A stretch of 35,442 nucleotides of DNA from Bacteroidota bacterium. Its GTDB lineage: Bacteria; Bacteroidota; Bacteroidia; Bacteroidales; FEN-979. The stretch is from NCBI GenBank assembly GCA_026391845.1, contig JAPLDG010000315.1:1-35442 (forward strand), given 5' to 3'. Below, piece after piece: positions 24,317 to 32,343 of this stretch. The notes under the pieces are model-generated. The model worked only from the letters and a program-made list of their open reading frames with translations, was not told the DNA's origin and searched no databases. How positions within the stretch are numbered: the first letter of the stretch is position 1; each line of letters starts with the position of its first letter. The translations under genes and the position numbers were made by a program.

Positions 24317-24854
24317 TTGTACGTAAATTTAGGCCAAATTTTACGATTATGTACTCTCGAGACAGGCAACCCGGTCTCCATGCATGAATTATCCATCAAA
24401 CTCGGTATTTCGATCTCCGTAGTGGAGAAATTTATCGATCTTCTTGAAAAAACATTTGTAATTTTCAGCCTCAGCGCCTTCAATTCAAACTCAAGAAATG
24501 AAATCAGGAAGAGCCGGAAGTTTTACTTTTATGATAACGGCATCAGAAATGCTGTGATCAGCAACTTCAGTGCACCGGAAAACTGGAATGATATGGGGTC
24601 TCTGTGGGAGAATTTCTGTATTACAGAGCGGATGACGATGAATTGTCTGAAGCCAGGAAACATCAACATGTCATTCTGGCGCACTTATGACGGAGCGGAG
24701 ATTGATCTGGCTGAAGAAGCTGACGGGCAACTGACCGCAACGGCATCGATCTTGCAAGGATGAACGCGATGCTCCGGCAGGACTAAAGTATAAACAGGAA
24801 TTCGCACGGGAGTTTCAGGCGAAGATATTTCCTGTACAATCGTGTTTTATATAA
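24317..24854 (+). pseudogene. Decayed AAA-ATPase (DUF4143 C-terminal part only)
   Basis: An open stretch of 148 codons encodes only the second half of a DUF4143 ATPase: VSMHELSIKLGISISVVEKF (a winged-helix-like segment), LLEKTFVIFSLSAFNSNSRNEIRKSRKFYFYDNGIRNAV, LWENFCITERM and SFWRTYDGAEIDLAEE. The N-terminal P-loop AAA domain is absent, with no room upstream, and the apparent start is a TTG inside a TATATTTG box. The C-terminus is also broken: after DGQLTATASILQG the expected EFKW core is lost, while a different frame (24786-24854) holds KYKQEFAREFQAKIFPVQ, a plausible family ending. It is a remnant, not a working gene. Confidence 0.8.
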
Positions 24855-24897
24855 AATTTTACTATAAATTTATCACACCAATTTAACCATCTTTCCC

Positions 24898-26334
24898 ATG
24901 AAAAAGCTGTACAAATTTTTTATCGTGCTGGGATTGTTTTTATTTGTCCCTTCTTTTTACCTGTTTGCCCAGGTAGGTATCAATGCCGACAACAACGCCC
25001 CGGATCCCTCAGCCGGGCTGGATGTAAATTTTAACAATAAAGGGTTTCTTCCGCCCCGGATGACCTTTGAACAACGCAATGCCATTCCTAATCCTGTTGA
25101 AGGACTTATGGTATATTGCACCAACTGCAATCAGGATGGCACCGGAACGATTACGATATTTCAGGGCGGTAATTGGATGAACATTTCAGGGTCTTGTGTT
25201 GTACCAGCATCACCTCCTGCCGGTTCTCACCTACCATCCGTTACAGAAATAATCTGGAAATGGAATAAAGCGCCAATTGCAACCGGGTATAAGTGGAATA
25301 ACACCAATAATTATGCGAGCGCGATCGACGTAGGCCCTGATACAGCAAAAACAGAAACAGGACTGACATGCTGGACAACTTATATCAGGTATGTATGGGC
25401 CTACAATGCATGTGGAAATTCCGAGGCTCAAATCCTGACACAAAAAACTTCACCGATACTATTTTCTCCGGCACCAGCAGCGGGCGTAAATGTTGCAGGG
25501 CCTGTCTCAATTATTTGGAATTGGAATTCTGTTTCGGGGGCTACCGGTTATAAATGGGGTCTCACCGATGACTTCGATGCTGCAACTGATATGGCCACGG
25601 TAACAACAAAAACAGAAACAGGATTGACCTGTGGCACCAGCTATACCCGATTTGTATGGACATATAATGGCTGTGGCTATTCCAACCCGGTATCATTAAC
25701 TCAGGCCACAGTTGAGTGTCTGATTTGCGGAACCTCCATCGCAAAAAACCATGTTGCAGGAACGGTTGCTCCAGTTGCAAAAACGACAACGTATGGTACA
25801 GTAACCAATATTTCAGGGGAACTTACAAAGTGCTGGATAACCAGCAATCTTGGCTCCGACCACCAGGCAACCGGCATGAACGATGCCACCGAAGCGTCTG
25901 CCGGCTGGTACTGGCAGTTTAACCGCAAACAGGGTTACAAACATGATGGGTCAACCCGAACACCCAATTCAGCCTGGATCAATAATATCAGCGAAACTTC
26001 AAATTGGATGGCCGCCAACGATCCTTGTACGATTGAACTTGGCGCCGACTGGCGTATTCCAACCATAACCGAATGGACCAATGTGGATGCAGGCGGAAAC
26101 TGGGTCGATTTAAATGGCCCATGGAATTCTGCTTTGAAAATGCATGTTGCCGGTGACCTGGACTCCGGTAATGGTTCGCTGCTCTTTCGCGGCGTAACCG
26201 GCTATTACTGGAGCAGTACATCGGTCGATGCCACCAACGGCTGGCTCCTGAAGTTCGGCAGTGCGGCCAGCAACGTTTACAACAACGGCAGTAAGACGAA
26301 CGGCTTCTCCGCCCGTTGCATTCGAAACTATTAA
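24898..26334 (+). CDS. Secreted modular protein: N-terminal cassette, two internal repeats, FISUMP-type C-terminal domain
   Basis: The 478-residue protein starts with a signal peptide (1-25, ending LFAQ). The N-terminal cassette (about 26-97: VGINADNNAPDPSAGLDV, GFLPPRMTFEQRNAI) recurs in the gene at 28109. Two tandem repeats of about 85 residues follow (101-184 and 185-271). Both share GYKW...KTETGLTC...Y.R.VW.YN.CG and look like fibronectin-III-type folds. The C-terminal region (about 274-478) is the Fibrobacter-succinogenes-type paralogous domain: CWITSNLGS, ADWRIPTITEW, YYWSSTS and GFSARCIRNY. It has no T9SS sorting tail, so its route to the surface is unclear. A surface or secreted binding protein is likely. 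Confidence 0.82.
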   Translation: MKKLYKFFIVLGLFLFVPSFYLFAQVGINADNNAPDPSAGLDVNFNNKGFLPPRMTFEQRNAIPNPVEGLMVYCTNCNQDGTGTITIFQGGNWMNISGSCVVPASPPAGSHLPSVTEIIWKWNKAPIATGYKWNNTNNYASAIDVGPDTAKTETGLTCWTTYIRYVWAYNACGNSEAQILTQKTSPILFSPAPAAGVNVAGPVSIIWNWNSVSGATGYKWGLTDDFDAATDMATVTTKTETGLTCGTSYTRFVWTYNGCGYSNPVSLTQATVECLICGTSIAKNHVAGTVAPVAKTTTYGTVTNISGELTKCWITSNLGSDHQATGMNDATEASAGWYWQFNRKQGYKHDGSTRTPNSAWINNISETSNWMAANDPCTIELGADWRIPTITEWTNVDAGGNWVDLNGPWNSALKMHVAGDLDSGNGSLLFRGVTGYYWSSTSVDATNGWLLKFGSAASNVYNNGSKTNGFSARCIRNY

Positions 26335-26336
26335 AT

Positions 26337-26500
26337 TTACAATCCTGCTCTTTTCCCCTTCTTCTCCACCGCAAATATCCCCGCCGAGTACCGGTCATAC
26401 AACTCAAAAAGGTACTCAATGCGCTTGTCTCATTGATAAAGGGCTGTGGCCGGTAGCATAGATCTACCGCTTTATCAAGCTCCTGGTGAGCCTTCCTCAA
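26337..26500 (-). pseudogene. Relic of the C-terminus of an MmeI/type IIL-like DNA methyltransferase
   Basis: On the minus strand, from 26500, the frame reads LRKAHQELDKAVDLCYRPQPFINE, the conserved last segment of large type IIL/MmeI-like restriction-methyltransferases. One frameshift later a second frame continues DKRIEYLFELYDRYSAGIFA and ends at TAA (26337-26339). Together they make a plausible last 55 residues of such a protein, broken by a one-base shift. A stop (TAG) immediately precedes the first Leu codon, so nothing further of the gene remains. It lies two bases past the stop of the surface-protein gene. Confidence 0.75.
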
Positions 26501-26616
26501 CTACTTTTACTTGCTTGTTGAAAAAAAGAAAGCGTGAAGAGTCTAATCAGGGAATTTATTGACTAAACTCGTACTGTGTTTCAAGCGTAAAAAACCTAAC
26601 CTAAAATCTATGAATT

Positions 26617-27738
26617 ATGAGATCATTATCTTTATTTATTGCAGTAGCGGTAATTTGTCTTTCATTTACCAGATGTAATGAAAAGAAGGAATCCACAGCC
26701 ATTGTTCCGGGGTATAACAAAGTTGAACTTACTTCATTGATTCCTGTAATGGAGCGTGCCTATGACTCCGCCGACATAGGCGGTTTTAAAACTCCCGAAC
26801 CAGAAGAAATCAAAAAAGTTTTCCGCTCAAAGATTTCTCCTCTTATGAACCGATTTGATGTATGGAATACCAGTGATAACATAGCAGTGATTGCAATCAG
26901 GGGTTCTATCGTTGACCCGGGAGGCCTGAGTTTTACGGCTGCATTTTACAGTCCGATGGTCCCTGCAATTGGTAAGATTAAAATATCTGAGACTAAAACC
27001 TTTGAGTATAAATTAGCCGAACTGCCTGGTGCAGCAGTACATCTTGGCATGTGGCTTGGTCTGGCGCACATCTCTGATGAACTCGTGAGCCAGATCAAGG
27101 AACAGTATGGTAAAGGCGTCCGTGATTTTATTCTTCTCGGGCATAGTCAGGGAAGTGGTATCGGATTTCTTGCCACATCGTATATCCGTTATTTGCAAAA
27201 AGATGGCAAACTGCCAACCGACTTTCGTTTAAAGACTTATTTAATTGCGGCGCCTAAGACCGGTAATCTCCAGTATGCTTACGATTATCATCAAATTAAT
27301 TTTGGCGGATGGGCGATGGCGGTAAATAATGTCCTGGACTGGGTTCCCTGTATTGGTATTACACTTCAGACCGCTGTTGATTTTCCCAGGATTAGCCCAT
27401 TTTATGATATGAAAGGCTTTATGGCCAGTATTAATTACCCGGCCGGACCGAAATTTGATGCAACCTATAACCAGTTTTTAGCTGCAGGACCAGTCATAAT
27501 CAAACAAATATTGACGATTATCCATGAAAATGTTTATCCCAGGGTAATTAAGGCCATGCCCGGATATGTTGAGCCTGTCTTATTGGGAACCTTTGATTTC
27601 GAGCGTTCCGGTGATCAGGTTCCCCTGTTCCCGGATATTGAATATTACAAAGTCTTCCCTCAGGATACGGTACATTTCCAGGCATGGGAAAACCATTCGG
27701 TATATCCGTATTATCTCCTTGTGAAGAGCAACTATTAG
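26617..27738 (+). CDS. Lipase class 3-like alpha/beta hydrolase lipoprotein
   Basis: The 373-residue protein has a signal peptide with lipobox SFTRC (Cys20), so it is anchored in the outer or inner membrane on the periplasmic or surface side. The nucleophile elbow GHSQGS (175-180, Ser177) sits after IKEQYGKGVRDFILL, as in class 3 lipases; IAVIAIRGSIVDPGGLSF (about 89-106) matches the oxyanion-side strand. Asp and His candidates are in VLDWVPC and near the end (VHFQAWENHSVYPY). No gene-specific substrate can be read. The class 3 fold covers triacylglycerol lipases and phospholipases. The upstream 282-base gap holds the methyltransferase relic. Confidence 0.8.
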   Translation: MRSLSLFIAVAVICLSFTRCNEKKESTAIVPGYNKVELTSLIPVMERAYDSADIGGFKTPEPEEIKKVFRSKISPLMNRFDVWNTSDNIAVIAIRGSIVDPGGLSFTAAFYSPMVPAIGKIKISETKTFEYKLAELPGAAVHLGMWLGLAHISDELVSQIKEQYGKGVRDFILLGHSQGSGIGFLATSYIRYLQKDGKLPTDFRLKTYLIAAPKTGNLQYAYDYHQINFGGWAMAVNNVLDWVPCIGITLQTAVDFPRISPFYDMKGFMASINYPAGPKFDATYNQFLAAGPVIIKQILTIIHENVYPRVIKAMPGYVEPVLLGTFDFERSGDQVPLFPDIEYYKVFPQDTVHFQAWENHSVYPYYLLVKSNY

Positions 27739-28108
27739 CCGGGGTAATCCACACATTTGTAACAACGAACAACAAACCAGGGGTATCTCAAAAATAAATT
27801 ATTAATATATACCTAACTATCAATATATTATATAAATACTAACTGCGTACATGTGAAAAAAACGACAAGATACGCGAAGAATGGAAAGAGAATTCGAATG
27901 CTCAACCGAACCTATACGGGTCCTTAATGGGAACTAAAGCGTGACGCGTGACGAGGGCTGAAAAACTATACAGGTAAGAACTGGCTTTTAATCTCGTATT
28001 ATCAAATGAAAAGTGTGGTGTAGTAAGAAAAAAGAAATATTTTTGTAAGGCCTGTTTTTGCTACTGTATTCAGGCTTTTGTTTATCCGTATCATTTAAAA
28101 CCCCTTTT
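27739..28108. other. 370-base intergenic region
   Basis: This AT-rich gap holds a -7 box (28038-28045) and a tandem GCGTGAC direct repeat near 27951. No open frame, RNA gene or strong terminator was found. Confidence 0.6.
28038..28045 (+). promoter_or_regulatory. Probable -7 box of the surface-protein gene at 28109
   Basis: TATTTTTG matches TAnnTTTG and leaves a leader of about 57 bases, which contains a weak GCCTG/CAGGC stem. Confidence 0.45.
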
Positions 28109-28831
28109 ATGAAAAACCTTTACAAATTTCTAATTGTTCTGGGATTACTTTTCACTGTCCCGTCTCTTTACCTATTTGCGCAGGTTGGCATCAATGCTGA
28201 GAACACCGCACCAGCTAATTCGGCAATGCTCGATGTTCAATCTACAACAAAGGGAATCCTAATACCGCGAATGACTCTTTCACAGCGGAATGCAATCAGC
28301 ACCCCTGCTACGGGATTAATGATTTACCAGACAGACAGTACCACAGGATTTCGGTATTATAATGGTTCTACTTGGATTTTTTTATCACCCGGGGGTAATT
28401 CTTCGTGGGATAATGGCTCAACAATAATTGAACAAGTTGCTGAACAACAAGGTAGTAATGGAACTGTTATTTTTTCTGTTTCAAGACGCCCAGTAAAAAT
28501 TGTTTTTTCAATTAACTATGATTTTGCAGCTAACAATGGATGCACCGGGTTTAATAATTCGGCTTTTATTGGGGGTACATGGTATGACGCTGATAAAGAT
28601 GGTCTCGGAATTGTGGTAGCAGGATCAGGATTGATGTTCGCCAACACCAATTATCTGGGGAAGATAACCCTTTGGGAACCTATGGATCCCCCGCCTTTTT
28701 GTGGTTGGGGTCCAAATTTGTATCAGTATTTTAACATTGAAGTGACCGATACTGAAATAATAATTTCAAGAAGTAATCTTATTACGCAAACGATAACGAT
28801 ATCATCAAGGTTTTTCATTCACGCGGAATAA
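28109..28831 (+). CDS. Secreted protein sharing the N-terminal cassette of the 24898 gene, unknown C-terminal domain
   Basis: The ATG at 28109 begins a signal peptide; an upstream in-frame Met at 28058 would precede it with non-signal sequence. The 240-residue product shares about 90 N-terminal residues with the protein at 24898: MKNLYKFLIVLGLLFTVPSLY, AQVGINAENTAP, KGILIPRMTLSQRNAI and a GLMIY segment. The rest (SWDNGSTIIEQVAEQQGSNG, then a beta-rich body ending RFFIHAE) bears no resemblance to the other gene's C-terminus, so the two are modular paralogues with exchanged ends. No sorting tail is visible. Confidence 0.75.
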   Translation: MKNLYKFLIVLGLLFTVPSLYLFAQVGINAENTAPANSAMLDVQSTTKGILIPRMTLSQRNAISTPATGLMIYQTDSTTGFRYYNGSTWIFLSPGGNSSWDNGSTIIEQVAEQQGSNGTVIFSVSRRPVKIVFSINYDFAANNGCTGFNNSAFIGGTWYDADKDGLGIVVAGSGLMFANTNYLGKITLWEPMDPPPFCGWGPNLYQYFNIEVTDTEIIISRSNLITQTITISSRFFIHAE

Positions 28832-28960
28832 TTGGCTTAGGCTAATGAATAAAAGATCAATATTTCTCAGCGTTATAAGAGTCGGCATTACCGAGGAGAG
28901 GGGAAATATTCTGAATTTCTTTTATACCAAAGTGTGTGTAATTCAGTATGTAAGAGACAC

Positions 28961-28992
28961 AAAAAAGGCCGTAAATCATTGATTCACAGCCT
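28961..28992 (-). terminator. Intrinsic terminator for the glnS-tRNA-Gln unit
   Basis: Read on the minus strand, AGGCTGTGAATCA pairs with TGATTTACGGCCT (13 bp with two G-U pairs; the outer part is GC-rich), directly followed by a T-run. It lies just downstream of the tRNA, so glnS and the tRNA may share one transcript. Confidence 0.75.
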
Positions 28993-29009
28993 GATTTGAT
29001 TATGAAAAG

Positions 29010-29082
29010 TTGTCCGACTAGGGGTCGAACCTAGACTCTAATGATCCAGAATCATTTGTGTTGCCAGTTACACCATCGGACA
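29010..29082 (-). tRNA. tRNA-Gln (anticodon CTG)
   Basis: On the minus strand the 73-base cloverleaf has acceptor stem TGTCCGA/TCGGACA, the anticodon arm AATGA-TTCTGGA-TCATT with anticodon CTG (reads CAG, Gln), and a T arm with GGTTCGACCCC. The discriminator base is A, and CCA is not encoded. It lies 37 bases downstream of the glnS stop codon on the same strand. Confidence 0.92.
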
Positions 29083-29119
29083 ATCTGCGTGCAAAATTAA
29101 TACATTTTTTGCAAAACTG

Positions 29120-30859
29120 TCATGTTTTATTAACTTTTTCAACTTTGGACCATGAATCTTTCAAAGGTACGACCCGGTTAAAGACAAGGTTCTGGCGGGT
29201 TGATTCCTTATCGACAGAAAAATAGCCGGTTCGTTCAAACTGGTATTTGTCGAAAATTCCTTCGGGGGAAGATCCGGTGGCTAAAGAAGCCGGGGAGAGA
29301 ACCGCCGGCTCGATCATGGCCGTTATGACCCGGAGTGAATCGGGATTCAGATAATCCTTGTAGGTTTTTCCTTCTTCGCCGTCGTCGGGGTTTTCTTTGG
29401 TAAAAAGCCTGTCGTACAGCCTGATTTCCGCCTTAACTGCATGTTTTTCTGACACCCAGTGAAGGGTTCCTTTCACTTTACGGTTGCTTTCGGGCATGCC
29501 GCTTTTGGTCAGCGGATCATAGGTGCAGTGAATTTCGGTGATTTCGCCCGTTTCGGAGCTCTTTACGACACTTTCACACCGGATGATGTAAGCAGCCTTC
29601 AATCGCACCTCGCGGCCCGGAGCGAGGCGGAAAAACTTGTTTGGCGGATCTTCCATAAAATCCTCCCGTTCGATGAGCAGGGTTTTGGAAAAGGGTATTT
29701 TCCGCCTGCCCTTCGATTCATCCTCGGGATTGTTGACCGATTCCATCTCCTCCACCAGATCGCCGGGATAGTTATCGATGATTACCCTCACCGGGTTGAG
29801 CACAGCCATCAGCCGGTTGGCGCGTTTGTTGAGGTCTTCGCGGACACAGAACTCGAGCAGGCTCACGTCGATGACATTGTCGCGCTTGGCGACTCCGATG
29901 GTCTCGGCAAAATTGCGGATGGATTCAGGGGTAAAACCTCGGCGCCGCAAACCGCAGATCGTCGGCATACGGGGGTCGTCCCAGCCGGTTACATTGCCGT
30001 CGCGGACCAGTTCCAGCAGTTTTCGCTTGCTCATCACGGTGTAGGTTACATTGAGCCGCGCAAATTCAATTTGCCGGGGGACATAGATGCCGATTTCCCG
30101 GATGAACCAGTCATATAAAGGCCGGTGAACCTCAAATTCAAGGGTGCAGATGGAGTGGGTGATCCGCTCGATGGAATCGGACTGGCCGTGGGCGAAATCG
30201 TACATCGGGTAAATGCACCACTGGTCGCCGGTGCGATGGTGCGATGTGTGCAAAATACGGTAGAGAATCGGGTCGCGCATGTGCATGTTGGGCGAGGCTA
30301 TGTCGATTTTTGCCCTGAGAACCCTCGAACCATCGGGAAACTCTCCTGCACGCATGCGGGAAAAAAGATCGATGTTCTCCTCCACTGACCGGTTCCGGTA
30401 AATGCTCTCCTTCCCTGGCCGGGTAGGGGTTCCGCGGGTTTCGCTGATCTCTTCGGCAGTCATGTCGCAAACGTATGCCTTCTCTTTCCTGATCAGGATC
30501 ACGGCATAATCATACAACTGCTCAAAATAATCAGAGGCATAGTACAGCCGGTCTTCCCAGTCAAAACCAAGCCATTTAACATCTTCCATGATGGAATCAA
30601 CATATTCCACATCCTCCTTCACCGGATTGGTATCATCAAAGCGAAGATTTGTTTTTCCATGGTATTTTTTTCCCAGGCCGAAATTCAGGCAGATCGATTT
30701 GGCATGGCCGATGTGAAGGTAACCATTGGGCTCAGGCGGAAAGCGCGTATGAACACGGCCTTCGTTGACCCCGTTCCGGATATCTTCTTCAATGATCTCC
30801 TCAATAAAATTGAGTGACCGGACACTTTTTCCCTCTTCCGGGAACTTTGCTTCTTCCAT
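29120..30859 (-). CDS. glnS: Glutaminyl-tRNA synthetase
   Basis: The 579-residue protein has the GlnRS class I layout: [19 protein letters not shown] with HIGH (49-52), [31 protein letters not shown], and the KMSKS loop TVMSKRKL (276-279). The two C-terminal beta barrels for anticodon recognition are complete ([26 protein letters not shown]). It charges tRNA-Gln directly, so this organism need not use the amidotransferase route. GlnRS in Bacteroidota is generally thought to have come from eukaryotes by ancient transfer. Its cognate tRNA follows immediately. Confidence 0.96.
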   Translation of the reverse strand: MEEAKFPEEGKSVRSLNFIEEIIEEDIRNGVNEGRVHTRFPPEPNGYLHIGHAKSICLNFGLGKKYHGKTNLRFDDTNPVKEDVEYVDSIMEDVKWLGFDWEDRLYYASDYFEQLYDYAVILIRKEKAYVCDMTAEEISETRGTPTRPGKESIYRNRSVEENIDLFSRMRAGEFPDGSRVLRAKIDIASPNMHMRDPILYRILHTSHHRTGDQWCIYPMYDFAHGQSDSIERITHSICTLEFEVHRPLYDWFIREIGIYVPRQIEFARLNVTYTVMSKRKLLELVRDGNVTGWDDPRMPTICGLRRRGFTPESIRNFAETIGVAKRDNVIDVSLLEFCVREDLNKRANRLMAVLNPVRVIIDNYPGDLVEEMESVNNPEDESKGRRKIPFSKTLLIEREDFMEDPPNKFFRLAPGREVRLKAAYIIRCESVVKSSETGEITEIHCTYDPLTKSGMPESNRKVKGTLHWVSEKHAVKAEIRLYDRLFTKENPDDGEEGKTYKDYLNPDSLRVITAMIEPAVLSPASLATGSSPEGIFDKYQFERTGYFSVDKESTRQNLVFNRVVPLKDSWSKVEKVNKT

Positions 30860-30910
30860 AGGGTTAATATATAGCCATCCTCAGGGATGGTTGATGAGTT
30901 AAAAATTTCA

Positions 30911-31011
30911 CGCAGATTTTTGCAGATTTATTCGCAGATTTTTGCAGAATTGTCCTGCAATAATGATATTTATCCGAGGGAATCTGCGCTCTTTTTCTGC
31001 TAATATCTGCG
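30911..31011. repeat. Dispersed-type CGCAGATTTTTGCAGA repeats
   Basis: CGCAGATTTTTGCAGA occurs twice directly (30911-30926 and 30933-30948), and an inverted relative, TCTGCTAATATCTGCG (30996-31011), follows. Arranged around a small spacer, they can form a stem. Similar 'cgcagattttcgcagatt' strings are familiar as dispersed elements in Bacteroidales intergenic DNA. They fill the 242-base gap between the divergent glnS and folB genes. Confidence 0.55.
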
Positions 31012-31101
31012 AGAAACAGACTGCAAACTTACTACAATTTAAAAAACGTTATGTTTTGTTCACCGGAAATTGATAATTTCACCGTTCAAAAACAATAAAA
31101 C

Positions 31102-31458
31102 ATGGGTACGATACTGCTGGAAGGAATGGAGTTCTTTGCATTTCATGGTTGTTTTAAAGAAGAACAGATCATCGGTACAAAATTTATCGTTGATCTTCAC
31201 ATTGATACGGATACGTCAGTTTCCGAGGTATCAGATCATCTCAGGGATACAACCGATTACGTTGGTCTTTATCTGTGCGTTAAAAAAGAGATGGAGCAGA
31301 AGTCCCATTTGCTGGAACACCTTGCCAGGCGTATTCTGGATGCGGTGCAATCGGAATTTCCGGCCATAGAGGCCATGGAGTTAAAGATTGCCAAGATCAA
31401 CCCTCCGATGGGAGGTAAGATGCAGCAGGTTAGCTTTAAAACACAATGGAAGAAATGA
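31102..31458 (+). CDS. folB: Dihydroneopterin aldolase
   Basis: The 118-residue protein is full-length FolB: LEGMEFFAFHGCFKEEQIIG (substrate-binding region with the catalytic Glu), FIVDLHIDTDTSVSEVSDHLRDTTDY, and the end KIAKINPPMGGKMQQVSFKTQW with a conserved Lys. It converts 7,8-dihydroneopterin to 6-hydroxymethyl-7,8-dihydropterin and glycolaldehyde in folate synthesis. It is an isolated folate gene here; tRNA-Cys follows 50 bases downstream. Confidence 0.93.
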   Translation: MGTILLEGMEFFAFHGCFKEEQIIGTKFIVDLHIDTDTSVSEVSDHLRDTTDYVGLYLCVKKEMEQKSHLLEHLARRILDAVQSEFPAIEAMELKIAKINPPMGGKMQQVSFKTQWKK

Positions 31459-31484
31459 AATAGTAGGAATTATAAAACTTTTTG

Positions 31485-31492
31485 TAATTTTG
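31485..31492 (+). promoter_or_regulatory. -7 box of tRNA-Cys
   Basis: TAATTTTG matches TAnnTTTG, 16 bases before the tRNA 5' end. Confidence 0.55.
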
Positions 31493-31508
31493 CACTCCCA
31501 TTTACCAT

Positions 31509-31579
31509 GGTTTCGTGGCCGAGTGGCTAGGCAGCGGTCTGCAAAACCGTCCACAGCGGTTCGACTCCGCTCGAAACCT
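31509..31579 (+). tRNA. tRNA-Cys (anticodon GCA)
   Basis: The 71-base cloverleaf has acceptor stem GGTTTCG/CGAAACC, anticodon loop CTGCAAA with anticodon GCA, T arm GGTTCGACTCC, and T at the discriminator position as in tRNA-Cys. CCA is not encoded. A terminator follows at once. Confidence 0.93.
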
Positions 31580-31583
31580 CACT

Positions 31584-31616
31584 AACCCGTTTTATCATGA
31601 AACGGGTTTTTTATTT
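31584..31616 (+). terminator. Intrinsic terminator after tRNA-Cys
   Basis: AACCCGTTT (31584-31592) pairs perfectly with AAACGGGTT (31600-31608), followed by a T-run. Confidence 0.85.
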
Positions 31617-31657
31617 TCCCCGGGGATAGAGCAGATACTCATTATCATTGCTAATCC

Positions 31658-31675
31658 TACCGCTTTAGCAGTAAT
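31658..31675. promoter_or_regulatory. Probable HipB operator O1
   Basis: TACCGC-TTTA-GCAGTAAT, read on the minus strand as ATTACTGC-N4-GCGGTA, has the same sequence as the operator at 31715-31738, in the opposite orientation. The centres (31665.5 and 31726.5) are 61 bp apart, upstream of the hipB promoter. Confidence 0.6.
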
Positions 31676-31714
31676 TTACAGTATTTTCACTAAAGAAAAG
31701 GGGAAGTAGCTAAT

Positions 31715-31738
31715 ATATTACTGCTTGGGCGGTAATAT
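31715..31738. promoter_or_regulatory. Probable HipB operator O2
   Basis: ATATTACTGC-TTGG-GCGGTAATAT is a 10-bp inverted repeat (one mismatch) with a 4-bp spacer, the geometry used by dimeric HipB-type repressors. It overlaps the upstream side of the promoter and suggests autorepression. Confidence 0.65.
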
Positions 31739-31749
31739 AGTGCCAATAG

Positions 31750-31781
31750 TTTGTTTGTTTAATAGAAAATACATATATTTG
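31750..31781 (+). promoter_or_regulatory. Promoter of the hipBST operon
   Basis: A TTTG (31750-31753) precedes TATATTTG (31774-31781) by 20 bases, fitting the Bacteroidota -33/-7 consensus spacing. The start codon is 19 bases past the -7 box. Confidence 0.65.
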
Positions 31782-31799
31782 CCGCTATAAGGGTAAAAT

Positions 31800-32042
31800 A
31801 TGGAACAGGCTCAGGAATTGGCTCAAATAATAAAAATGCATAGAAAAGCCGCCAAATTAAGTCGTGTGCAATTGGCAGAACTTGCAGGGGTTGGAAAGAC
31901 AGTGATCTTTGATATTGAGATGGGGAAGGAATCTGTACAATTGGATACCCTGCGAAAGATTTTGAAAGTGCTGAACATAAAGATAATATTGAAGAGTCCG
32001 CATATGGACAATTTACAAAACTTTGAAAATGAGAAGAGCTAA
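31800..32042 (+). CDS. hipB: HipB-type antitoxin/repressor (XRE helix-turn-helix)
   Basis: The 80-residue protein is an XRE-family domain: LSRVQLAELAGVGKTVIFDIEMGKESVQLDTLRKIL is the five-helix DNA-binding core, with the recognition helix at GVGKTVIFDIE. Its length and position before a HipA-N gene match HipB. It should dimerise, bind the operators upstream and repress the operon. It overlaps the next gene by 14 bases (32029-32042). Confidence 0.88.
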   Translation: MEQAQELAQIIKMHRKAAKLSRVQLAELAGVGKTVIFDIEMGKESVQLDTLRKILKVLNIKIILKSPHMDNLQNFENEKS

Positions 32043-32343
32043 AGTCTATGTAAAAGGAATTGAGGCTGGAATCCTCATCGAAGTAACGAAAAGTGAGGAA
32101 TACCAATTTGAATATCTGGATCAATACAATGGTCTTGAAGTTTCACGCACAATGCCGATAAAGGGAAAGTCCTTCAAATACAACAGATTTCCACCATTCT
32201 TTGACGGGTTATTACCAGAAGGAATTCAGTTGGAAGGGTTACTGAAGATTAAAAAAATTGATAAAAATGATTACTTCTCACAATTGATGGCTGTTGGAGA
32301 AGATATGGTTGGTGCGGTTACCGTTAAGGAAATTACTGAATGA
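32029..32343 (+). CDS. hipS: HipS: stand-alone HipA N-subdomain (antitoxin)
   Basis: The product is about 104 residues from the ATG at 32029; a TTG start at 32023 is less likely. It contains only the HipA N-terminal subdomain (KVYVKGIEAGILIEV, FPPFFDGLLPEGIQLEGLL, DYFSQLMAVGEDMVGAVTV). In normal HipA this is fused to the kinase; here it is a separate gene. In the E. coli O127 HipBST system this small protein, not HipB, neutralises the kinase. An ATGA overlap (32340-32343) couples it to hipT. Confidence 0.85.
   Translation: MRRAKVYVKGIEAGILIEVTKSEEYQFEYLDQYNGLEVSRTMPIKGKSFKYNRFPPFFDGLLPEGIQLEGLLKIKKIDKNDYFSQLMAVGEDMVGAVTVKEITE

Noticed and set aside
24317-24763. Working small gene starting at TTG 24317
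   Set aside because: The TTG is part of a TATATTTG box and the protein lacks its ATPase half.
25988-26500. 170-codon minus-strand frame as a single gene
   Set aside because: Only its first 24 residues are homologous to methyltransferases; after the frameshift the rest is a shadow of the FISUMP domain.
29459-30118. 219-codon plus-strand frame antisense to glnS
   Set aside because: It lies wholly within glnS, has no recognisable domain, and long antisense frames are expected in this GC-rich gene.
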